This document shows, one piece after another, positions 57,593-64,000 of a stretch of DNA of 64,000 nt. The stretch comes from BP-464 sp045805505. GTDB lineage: Bacteria; Actinomycetota; Thermoleophilia; Solirubrobacterales; Solirubrobacteraceae. The stretch is taken from contig JBJMLA010000121.1 in assembly GCA_045805505.1 (NCBI GenBank), positions 16,756 to 80,755 on the forward strand, read 5' to 3'. The first letter of the stretch is position 1. Each line of letters starts with the position of its first letter. The notes under the pieces are model-generated. The model did no database searches and was not told the origin of the DNA. It saw only the letters and a list, made by a program, of their open reading frames with translations. Both the position numbers and the translations under genes were made by a program.

Positions 57593-59343
57593 AGCTCCAA
57601 GAGTGCCAGCTGCCACAGGCGGTTGGCGTCCAGCGTGGTGCGCACGGCGTTGGGCGCGGCGAGCATCCGCTCGACCGGGCCGCGCTCGAAGAGCCCGCGG
57701 GCGCGGGCGGCGTCGCTGGTCAGGACCTCGGTGACGAGCTCGTGCGCGGGGCCGCTCATCTGGCTGATCAGCGGGACGGGGAAGTAGCCCTTCTCGCGGT
57801 CGATGACCTCGTCGGGTACCAGGCCGCGCGCGGCCTGCTTGAGCACGCCCTTGCCGCCGAGCGCGAGCTTGTGCTCCGGCGGGCAGGCGGCGGCGAGCTC
57901 GACGAGCTCGTGGTCGAGGAACGGCACACGGGCCTCGAGGCCCCAGGCCATCGTCATGTTGTCGACGCGCTTGACGGGATCGTCGACGAGCATCACCTCG
58001 GTGTCGAGGCGCAGCGCCCGATCCAGCGGCGTGTCGGCGTGCGGGCGCGAGAAGTGCTCGCGGACGAAGGCCATCGCGACGTCCTCGTCGAGGTGCCACG
58101 GCGCGGTCAGCTCCTCGTCGCGCTGCCCGTGGGCGGTGTCGATGAACTCGCTCGCATAGACGTCGTCGCCGAGCCCGGAGGCGTCGCGCAGCGGCGGGTA
58201 CCACGAGTAGCCCGCGAAGACCTCGTCGGCGCCCTGGCCTGACTGCACGACCTTGATGTCCTTGGCCACCTCCCGCGAGAGCAGGTAGAAGGCGACGACG
58301 TCATGGGAGACCATCGGCTCGCTCATGGCGCCGATGGCGCCGCGCAGCGCCTCGACGACCTCGTGCTCCTCGAGCGCGATCTGGTGGTGCCTGGTGCCGA
58401 AGCGCTCGGCCATCAGGTCGGAGTAGAAGAACTCGTTGCCCTCGCGGCCGTTGGCGTCGGGGAAGCCGATCGAGTAGGTGGCGAGGTCCTTCTGGCCCTG
58501 CTCGGCGAGGATCGCCACGATCATCGACGAGTCCAGGCCGCCCGACAGCAGGACGCCCACGGGCACGTCGGCGACCATCCGCCGCCGGACGCCGATCCGC
58601 AGGCGGTCGAGCACCGCCTCGCTCCAGTCCTCGAAGCTCCAGCCCTCGTGCTCGGGCCGGCGCTCGTAGGGCGGGCCCCACCAGCGGTGCTCGTGGCGCG
58701 AGCCGTCGGGCTCGATGGTCAGCGTGCTCGCCGGCGGCAGGCGGCGCACGCCTGCCAGCAGCGTGCGCGGCGCGGGGACGACCGAGTGAAAGCTCATGTA
58801 CCGCTGCAGCGCGACCGGGTCGAGCGCGGTGTCGATCCCGCCGCCGGCCAGCAGCGCGGGCAGGGTGGACGCGAAGCGCAGCGCGCCGCCGACCTCGGCG
58901 AGGTAGAGCGGCTTGATGCCCAGGCGGTCGCGGCCCAGCAGCACGCGGCCGCTGGCACGCTCGACGATCGCGAAGGCGAACATGCCGACGAGGTGGTCGA
59001 GGAAGTCGCGCGGCCCCCACTGCCGGTAGGCGGCGAGGATCACCTCGGTGTCGGAGGTCGTCGACATCGGCTGGCCGAGCTCGCGCAGCTCGGCGCGCAG
59101 CTCGTGGTGGTTGTAGATGCAGCCGTTGAAGACGATCGCGAGGTCGTCGCGGACCATGGGCTGCGCGCCGCCCTCGGACAGGTCGATGATGCTCAGGCGC
59201 CGGTGGCTCAGGCCGATGCGGCCCTCGGCCCAGCGCCCGCTGCCGTCGGGCCCGCGCGGCGAGAGCACCGCACCGGCCCGCTCCAGCGCGCCCATGTCGG
59301 GCCGCCTCCCCTCGGGGGCGATCTCTCCGGCGAAGCCGCACAT
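57568..59343 (-). CDS. asnB: Asparagine synthase (glutamine-hydrolysing)
   Basis: A 591-residue AsnB-type amidotransferase. The nucleophile Cys2 opens the glutaminase domain (MCGFAGEIAPEG) and the synthetase domain has the PPi-loop LLSGGLDSSMI near residue 262. Both active sites are intact. Family members amidate aspartate or, in biosynthetic clusters, other carboxylates or peptides. It begins 3 nt after the GATase gene, so it belongs to an operon with a class I amidotransferase and a circularly permuted ATP-grasp ligase. That setting favours a special amide or peptide product over housekeeping asparagine synthesis, although the latter cannot be excluded. Confidence 0.93.
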   Translation of the reverse strand: MCGFAGEIAPEGRRPDMGALERAGAVLSPRGPDGSGRWAEGRIGLSHRRLSIIDLSEGGAQPMVRDDLAIVFNGCIYNHHELRAELRELGQPMSTTSDTEVILAAYRQWGPRDFLDHLVGMFAFAIVERASGRVLLGRDRLGIKPLYLAEVGGALRFASTLPALLAGGGIDTALDPVALQRYMSFHSVVPAPRTLLAGVRRLPPASTLTIEPDGSRHEHRWWGPPYERRPEHEGWSFEDWSEAVLDRLRIGVRRRMVADVPVGVLLSGGLDSSMIVAILAEQGQKDLATYSIGFPDANGREGNEFFYSDLMAERFGTRHHQIALEEHEVVEALRGAIGAMSEPMVSHDVVAFYLLSREVAKDIKVVQSGQGADEVFAGYSWYPPLRDASGLGDDVYASEFIDTAHGQRDEELTAPWHLDEDVAMAFVREHFSRPHADTPLDRALRLDTEVMLVDDPVKRVDNMTMAWGLEARVPFLDHELVELAAACPPEHKLALGGKGVLKQAARGLVPDEVIDREKGYFPVPLISQMSGPAHELVTEVLTSDAARARGLFERGPVERMLAAPNAVRTTLDANRLWQLALLELWLQEHGI

Positions 59344-59346
59344 GGA

Positions 59347-60147
59347 CTACGTGACGATGCGGCGGCGGTCGCCGCGCCGTTCCTCGGCCGCCTGGATCAG
59401 CGCGGCGAGCAGCGCCGCGTGGCGCGGCTCGGTGCCCGTCAGGCTCTCCAGGTGCCACGGCACGCCGAGCACGAACGAATCGCCGGTGCCCTCGATGCCC
59501 TCGATCACCCCGTCGGAGGCGAACGCGGTCGCCCGCAGCCCGTCGCCCAGGCGATCGATCGCCTGGTGGTGGAACGAGTTGACCCAGAGGCTGTCGCGGC
59601 CGGCGATCCGATCGAGCGCCGTGTCGCCGCTGATCTCGACGTCGTGCGCGGCCTTGACGCCCTTGAGGGGCGAGCGGTGCTCGATCGCGTCGCCGAACAC
59701 GTCGGGCACGTGCTGGTGCAGCGTGCCGCCACAGGCGACGTTGATGAGCTGCAACCCGCGGCAGATGCCGAGCACCGGCTTGCGCGACGCGATCGCCGCG
59801 CGGCACAGCATCAGCTCGTAGACGTCGAGCTCGGGCCAGGTGGGCCCGAGCTCGGGGTCGGGCTCCTGCCCGTAGGCGGTCGGGTGGATGTCGGGGCCGC
59901 CGGAGAAGACGATCGCGTCGACGCGCTCGCAGATGGCGCCCACGCCGATGGCCGGCACGGGCGGGATGACCATCGGCAGGCCGCCCGCCTGGACGACCGC
60001 GGAGGGGTAGCTCAAGCCGAGCGCGAGCTCCTCCATGGGCGGCTCGGAGTCCTTGATCGGCGGGTTCTGGTCCTGCCGGCGCAGCTCGGAGGTCGTGATG
60101 CCGATGAGCGGCGGACGGCCGTCGAGCGTGCTCAATCCAGGACCCAT
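59347..60147 (-). CDS. Class I glutamine amidotransferase-like (peptidase C26) protein
   Basis: A 266-residue PuuD/C26-type hydrolase. The Cys-His-Glu triad is visible as GICRGLQLINVACGG (Cys), SFHHQAIDRLG (His) and the Glu in GVIEGIEG. PuuD removes glutamate from gamma-glutamyl-GABA. ATG 60147 overlaps the ATP-grasp stop by 16 nt; TTG 60135 is an alternative that overlaps it by 4 nt. Placed between ATP-grasp and AsnB, it may hydrolyse a gamma-glutamyl intermediate of the same pathway. Confidence 0.9.
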   Translation of the reverse strand: MGPGLSTLDGRPPLIGITTSELRRQDQNPPIKDSEPPMEELALGLSYPSAVVQAGGLPMVIPPVPAIGVGAICERVDAIVFSGGPDIHPTAYGQEPDPELGPTWPELDVYELMLCRAAIASRKPVLGICRGLQLINVACGGTLHQHVPDVFGDAIEHRSPLKGVKAAHDVEISGDTALDRIAGRDSLWVNSFHHQAIDRLGDGLRATAFASDGVIEGIEGTGDSFVLGVPWHLESLTGTEPRHAALLAALIQAAEERRGDRRRIVT

Positions 60148-61508
60148 GTGTCCTTCGCCCCGCCGTTGCGCGAGGAGTTGACGATCATCTCGCCCTCTTC
60201 GAGCGCGACGCGCGTCAGCCCGCCGGGCACGACGTGGCGGCGGCTGCCGGAGATGACGAACGGCCGCAGGTCGACGTGGCGCGGGGCGAGCTCGCCGTCG
60301 GCGACCGTCGGGTGCTCGGAGAGCAGCACCGTGTCCTGGGCGACGAAGTCCGCGGGCGCCGCGACGACGAGCTCGCGCACCGCGGCGAGCTCGGCGGGGG
60401 TGGCGTGCGGGCCGATGACGACACCCCGGCCCCCGTGGCCGGCGCGCGGCTTGATGACGATCTGGTCGAGTCGCTCGAGCACCTCGGCCAGCGTCGCGTC
60501 GTCGGACAGGTCGTATGTGCGCACGCTGGGCAACTGTGGCTCTTCGCCCAGATAGAAGCGGACCATCTGCTCCACGTAGGCGTGGACGAGCTTGTCGTCG
60601 GCGACGCCGGCGCCGAACGCGTTGACGACTGCGAGGTGCCCGGCGCGCAGCGGCGCCTCGAGCAGCTCGCTCAGCCAGGTCGGTGAGCCGTCGGCGGCGT
60701 AGAGGCGCTCCTGGTCGGTACGGCGGTAGACGACGTCGACGCGACGGCGGCCGTGCGGCTCGCGGACCCACAGGCGATCGCCGGCGCACACCAGCTGATC
60801 GGCGGTGACGGCGTCGAGCCCGACGTCCTCGCCGAGCGTCACGTGCTCCCAGTGAGCGGCGTTGGCGGGGCCGTCGGTAAGCAGGATCGCATGCGGGTTG
60901 GCGATCTCCTCGGGCGCCGCGGCGAGCAGCGCATCGCGGACCACCCCGACCAGCCCGCGCACGTCGCGCAGCCGGGCACCGGCCGGGATCATCACGCGGC
61001 GCGACACGGCCTCGCGAGCGGCCAGCAGGTAGGCGAGCCCGGACGGGGTCCGGGTGTTGTCCTCGAGGACGGCGAAGCGGCCGTCGGCTCCGCGGACGAG
61101 GTCGAGTCCGGCGACGGTGATCCAGCGGCGGACGGGAAGGCCGCGCAGGCGCGGCTCGTAGTGGGCGCAGTCATCGAGCACCCGCCGCGGCACGACGCCG
61201 GCTTCGATGATCTCCTGCGCGCCGTAGACGTCGGCCGTGAAACGCTCGAGGGCGTCGGCGCGCTGGCGCAGGCCGGCGGCGAGCGGCTCCCACTCGGCAC
61301 CGTCGATGACGCGCGGGACCGGATCGATGACGAAGCGCGCGTCCGCGCCGAAGCCGCAACCCGAGGCGTCGAGGTCGTCCTGGACGTCCTCTGCGAGCTC
61401 CCCGAGGTCGGCGGCGTCGAGCTGGCGCAGCAGCGAGCGGTACGCCGGACCGTGGGTCTGCGTCTCGTCGAACGGGCGCGCCGTGCCGGTGTCGAGGATC
61501 CCCGCCAC
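60132..61508 (-). CDS. Circularly permuted ATP-grasp protein
   Basis: A 458-residue protein of the circularly permuted ATP-grasp type 2 family, common in actinobacteria and usually found with alpha-E and transglutaminase genes. Motifs: DEQTHGPAYRSLL-like N-terminus, VVPRRVLDDCAHYEP, LEDNTRTPSGLAYLL, KPRAGHGGRGVVIGP (nucleotide-binding loop) and the end NSSRNGGAKDTWVLD. Such proteins are predicted carboxylate-amine ligases that make peptides or modify glutamate. Here the usual partners are absent and a PuuD-like hydrolase and AsnB replace them. GTG start with a TAGGGA hexamer 6 nt upstream. Confidence 0.88.
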   Translation of the reverse strand: MAGILDTGTARPFDETQTHGPAYRSLLRQLDAADLGELAEDVQDDLDASGCGFGADARFVIDPVPRVIDGAEWEPLAAGLRQRADALERFTADVYGAQEIIEAGVVPRRVLDDCAHYEPRLRGLPVRRWITVAGLDLVRGADGRFAVLEDNTRTPSGLAYLLAAREAVSRRVMIPAGARLRDVRGLVGVVRDALLAAAPEEIANPHAILLTDGPANAAHWEHVTLGEDVGLDAVTADQLVCAGDRLWVREPHGRRRVDVVYRRTDQERLYAADGSPTWLSELLEAPLRAGHLAVVNAFGAGVADDKLVHAYVEQMVRFYLGEEPQLPSVRTYDLSDDATLAEVLERLDQIVIKPRAGHGGRGVVIGPHATPAELAAVRELVVAAPADFVAQDTVLLSEHPTVADGELAPRHVDLRPFVISGSRRHVVPGGLTRVALEEGEMIVNSSRNGGAKDTWVLD

Positions 61509-61514
61509 GGTTGA

Positions 61515-61537
61515 TCCCTACCCGCTGCGGATAGCGT
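61515..61537. promoter_or_regulatory. Divergent -10 hexamers (ATP-grasp operon / DUF1028 gene)
   Basis: Minus-strand TAGGGA (61515-61520, last base off consensus) is 6 nt from GTG 61508. Plus-strand TAGCGT (61532-61537) is 7 nt from ATG 61545. Confidence 0.45.
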
Positions 61538-61544
61538 GGGAACC

Positions 61545-62453
61545 ATGCTTCGCTCCGGCACCTACTCGATCGTCGCGCACGACCCGGCCACCGGTGAGAT
61601 GGGCGTCGCCGTGCAGTCCCACTGGTTCTCCGTCGGGTCGGTCGTGCCGTGGACGCGCGCCGGGGTGGGCGCCGTCGCCGTGCAGTCGGTGCCCGATCCC
61701 GCGACCGGCGTGAGGATCCTTGACCGCCTCGAGGCCGGCGAGGCGCCCGCCGAAGCGCTGGCCGCCGAGCTGGCCGGCGACGAGCACGCCGCGTTCCGCC
61801 AGATCGCGGTGGTGGCCGCCGACGGCCGGGTCGCCGCCCACACCGGCGAGAGCTGCATGGACCACGCCGGCGACGTCGTGGGCGACGGCTTCACCTGCCA
61901 GGCCAACATCATGGCCTCCGAGCGTGTCTGGGGCGCGATGGCCGAAGCGTTCCCGCAGGCCTCCGGCTCGCTGGCCCACCGGCTGCTCGCCGCACTCGAC
62001 GCGGCGGAGGCGGCCGGCGGCGACATCCGCGGCCGCCAGTCGTGCTCGATCACCGTCGCTCCGGCTCAGGGCGAGCCGTGGCGCCGGACGGTCGACCTGC
62101 GCGTCGAGGACGCCCCGGAGCCGCTGGAGGACATGCGCCGGCTGCTCGACGTGCACGGGGCCTACGCGCTGGCCACCGAGGGCGACGACCTCGTCAGCGA
62201 GGGCCGCCTCGACGAGGCCGGGGAGAAGTTCCGCCAGGCCGCCGGCCTCGCGCCCGACAACCACGAGCTCCTCTTCTGGTCCGGGATGTCGGCGTTCCAG
62301 GCCGGCCAGCCGGAGGCCGGCCTCGAGCAGGTCCGCCGCGCGATCGAGCAGCAGCCGGGCTGGGCCGAGCTGCTGCCGCGGCTGTCCGAGGTCATCGCGC
62401 CGAGCGCGCCCGCGGTCTCCGAGGCGCTCGGGCTGACGCCGCCGCAGACCTAG
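61545..62453 (+). CDS. DUF1028 Ntn-hydrolase-like protein with TPR tail
   Basis: A 302-residue protein. Residues 1-205 are DUF1028, whose fold resembles N-terminal nucleophile hydrolases: GTYSIVAHDPATGEMGVAVQS and GVGAVAVQSVPDP open it (read as blocks). The nucleophile is normally created by cleavage, which is not evident here. A C-terminal TPR-like pair (AGEKFRQAAGLAPDN, GLEQVRRAIEQQPGW) occupies 215-290. Peptidase-like or amidase activity is plausible. It is divergent from the ATP-grasp operon with clustered promoters, so the two may be jointly controlled. Hairpin copy D follows the stop. Confidence 0.88.
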   Translation: MLRSGTYSIVAHDPATGEMGVAVQSHWFSVGSVVPWTRAGVGAVAVQSVPDPATGVRILDRLEAGEAPAEALAAELAGDEHAAFRQIAVVAADGRVAAHTGESCMDHAGDVVGDGFTCQANIMASERVWGAMAEAFPQASGSLAHRLLAALDAAEAAGGDIRGRQSCSITVAPAQGEPWRRTVDLRVEDAPEPLEDMRRLLDVHGAYALATEGDDLVSEGRLDEAGEKFRQAAGLAPDNHELLFWSGMSAFQAGQPEAGLEQVRRAIEQQPGWAELLPRLSEVIAPSAPAVSEALGLTPPQT

Positions 62454-62478
62454 GCGACGACGACGCGCCCGCAGACCA

Positions 62479-62525
62479 TCGAGTGGACACTTGACGGGCT
62501 CAGGGCCCGTCAACTGTCCACTCGA
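62479..62525. repeat. 47-nt palindromic hairpin, copy D
   Basis: TCGAGTGGACA / TGTCCACTCGA outer arms (11 bp), one C-C mismatch, TTGACGGGC / GCCCGTCAA inner arms (9 bp), TCAGG loop. 46 of 47 bases match copy C. It lies between convergent genes (DUF1028 and kgd), where a bidirectional terminator is expected. Confidence 0.85.
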
Positions 62526-62545
62526 CGCCGCGGGGGGTCGGGTGG

Positions 62546-64000
62546 CTAGCGCTCGCCCGGCGTCTTGCGCGGGTACAGCGTGACCGGCACGTCGAGGTCC
62601 AGCGCGGTGCTGACGATCCGGCTCTGCTCCATGACGTGGGCGGCCGGGTAGCCCTCGCCCGGCGACGCGCGCTCGGGCCGGCCGATGTAGCCGAAGGCCA
62701 GGTGCTCGGGAAGGATCTGCATCAGGCGCGGGCTCATGTGCGCGCGGGCGCCCATGTTGCGCGGCTCCTCCTGGACCCAGACGACCTCGCGGAGGTTCGG
62801 GTACTGCTGGACGAGCTCGAGGACCTGCGCCTCCGGGAAGGGGTAGAGCAGCTCGACGCGGCCGACGGCCACGCGCTCCTCGCCCTCGCGCTTCGGATGC
62901 CCGACGAGGTCGTAGTAGATCTTGCCCGTGCAGAGGATGAGGCGCTCGACCTTGTCCTCGACGACCCGCGGCTCACCGAGCACGGGGAAGAACTGCGTGT
63001 CGGAGAGGTGCTCGACGCGGTTGGTCGCCTGCGGCAGGCGCAGCAGCGACTTGGGCGTCATGACGAACAGCGGACGCTGCTTGGCGACGCGCGCCTGGCG
63101 GCGCAGCAGGTGGAAGTACTGGGCCGGCGTCGTGAGGTTGGCGACGCGGATGTTGCCCTCGGCGGCGAGCTGCAGCCAGCGCTCGAGACGGCCCGACGAG
63201 TGCTCGGGACCCGAGCCCTCGTAGCCGTGCGGGAGCAGCAGCGTCAGCCGCGAGGACTGGCCCCACTTGGCCAGGCCGCTGATGATGAACTGGTCGATGA
63301 TGACCTGGGCGGAGTTGACGAAGTCGCCGAACTGGGCCTCCCAGATGACCAGCGTCTCGGGCGCCTCGGCGCTGTAGCCGTACTCGAAGCCCAGGCACGC
63401 GATCTCCGACAGCGGCGAGTTGTGCAGCTCCATCGGCGCGAGCGCGCCCGGCAGGTTCTGGATCGGCGAGACGGTCTGCCCGGTCTTCGCGTCGTGGTAG
63501 ACGAGATGGCGCTGGGAGAACGTCCCGCGCTCGGCGTCCTGGCCGGTCAGGCGGATCGGCGTGCCCTCGGTCAGCAGCGAGGCGAAGGCCAGCGACTCGG
63601 CGTGGGCCCAGTCGATGCCGCCGTCGGGGCCGAGCGCGTCGCGCCGGCGCTCGAGCTGCTTGACGAGCTTGGGGTGGATCGTGAAGCCCTCGGGGACCTG
63701 CAGCAGCTCCTCGTTGAGCGAGGTGAGGCGGTCGACGCCGACCGCGGTCTTGACCTCCGGGGAGGGCGAGCGGTCGAGCTGGTACTCGCCGGTCTTCTGC
63801 TCGACCTGGCCGGCCTCGTCAGCCGCCTTGATCTTGGCCTTGAGCTCCTGGTGCAGGCGCGTGAGTTCATCCCAGATCTGCTGCTGCTGGGCCTCGACCT
63901 CCTCGCGCGAGATGACGCCCTGCTCGACGAGCCGCTCGGAGTACAGCTCGGCGACGCGCTTCTTGCCCTTGATGATCGAGTACATCTCGGGCTGCGTGTA
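62546..64000 (-). CDS. kgd: Multifunctional 2-oxoglutarate decarboxylase/dehydrogenase E1 (Kgd), C-terminal part
   Basis: The C-terminal 484 residues of an SucA/Kgd-type enzyme; the 5' end lies beyond the window. Kgd-type enzymes join an E2-like succinyltransferase domain to E1 and act in the TCA cycle. Visible are the thiamine-binding and C-terminal regions: ERGTFSQRHLVYHD, LGFEYGYSAEAPE, EAQFGDFVNSAQVIIDQF and LLLPHGYEGSGPEHSS (block motifs), with LCTGKIYYDL and VVWVQEEPRNMGA near the end. Length and order are normal for the family, so no truncation except by the window edge. The frame is open to base 64000. Confidence 0.95.
   Translation of the reverse strand, partial: YTQPEMYSIIKGKKRVAELYSERLVEQGVISREEVEAQQQQIWDELTRLHQELKAKIKAADEAGQVEQKTGEYQLDRSPSPEVKTAVGVDRLTSLNEELLQVPEGFTIHPKLVKQLERRRDALGPDGGIDWAHAESLAFASLLTEGTPIRLTGQDAERGTFSQRHLVYHDAKTGQTVSPIQNLPGALAPMELHNSPLSEIACLGFEYGYSAEAPETLVIWEAQFGDFVNSAQVIIDQFIISGLAKWGQSSRLTLLLPHGYEGSGPEHSSGRLERWLQLAAEGNIRVANLTTPAQYFHLLRRQARVAKQRPLFVMTPKSLLRLPQATNRVEHLSDTQFFPVLGEPRVVEDKVERLILCTGKIYYDLVGHPKREGEERVAVGRVELLYPFPEAQVLELVQQYPNLREVVWVQEEPRNMGARAHMSPRLMQILPEHLAFGYIGRPERASPGEGYPAAHVMEQSRIVSTALDLDVPVTLYPRKTPGER

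Overview
The window is chromosomal DNA from a high-GC Gram-positive bacterium. Best guess: an actinobacterium of class Thermoleophilia, near Solirubrobacter, Conexibacter or Baekduia. The reasons are extreme GC with strong third-position GC, a NucS/EndoMS mismatch nuclease, an actinobacterial-style AcnA, a Kgd-type 2-oxoglutarate dehydrogenase, Tat-exported enzymes, and many Sec-exported proteins built from GGxGxD nonapeptides. The lineage call is inference from gene content. There is no phage, transposase or CRISPR array. Genes are tightly packed, stop/start overlaps of 1-4 nt are common, and several convergent pairs overlap at their 3' ends.

Layout. 0-7.3 kb: an RTX-like exported protein, a small acidic protein, purH with a translationally coupled Rid-family gene, an SF2 helicase, a sulfotransferase, an HNH endonuclease, then tRNA-Glu and a tRNA-Lys whose anticodon loop is split by a group I intron of about 256 nt. 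7.3-17.8 kb: SDR, Tat phosphoesterase, RTX protein, a cupredoxin-like protein paired with a polytopic membrane protein, LLM-type flavin enzyme, tRNA-Val, cytochrome P450, a histidine-kinase fragment, another RTX protein, tRNA-Asp, and an ABC-2 exporter. 17.9-30.7 kb: RTX lipoprotein plus LamG/Ig-like exported protein, an anti-sigma-like ATPase, Tat amine oxidase, an NlpC/P60-like lipoprotein, a VapBC-like module, acnA, a GH3 enzyme, an M42 peptidase, isochorismatase and HAD enzymes. 30.6-44 kb: DsbA-like protein, ceramidase-like enzyme, PQQ dehydrogenase fused to cytochrome c, a glycine-rich exported protein, EttA and an 1123-residue exported protein. 44-52 kb: J-domain/TPR protein, GDPD, PfkB kinase, class II aldolase, a second Tat amine oxidase with a beta-propeller partner, nucS, peroxiredoxin, EamA. 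52-64 kb: Lrp regulator, LLM enzyme plus MBL hydrolase, crotonase, tandem S51 peptidases, YjbQ, an operon of ATP-grasp, class I glutamine amidotransferase, AsnB and an alkyltransferase-like protein, a DUF1028 protein and the C-terminal part of kgd.

Three non-coding patterns run through the window. First, at more than twenty gene starts a TAnnnT hexamer sits only 6-9 nt before the start codon, with no Shine-Dalgarno sequence; this is the signature of leaderless mRNAs. Second, in at least five divergent pairs the two -10 hexamers overlap and share the same TA dinucleotide. Third, intergenic hairpins placed at or just after stop codons recur: one 47-nt hairpin is repeated 46/47 identical 5.2 kb apart, and a 44-nt hairpin design is repeated with conserved arms 28.7 kb apart.

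The most notable single object is the group I intron in tRNA-Lys(UUU). Its P7, P8 and GAAA-capped P9 elements can be read directly, and its core resembles the cyanobacterial tRNA-Leu intron.
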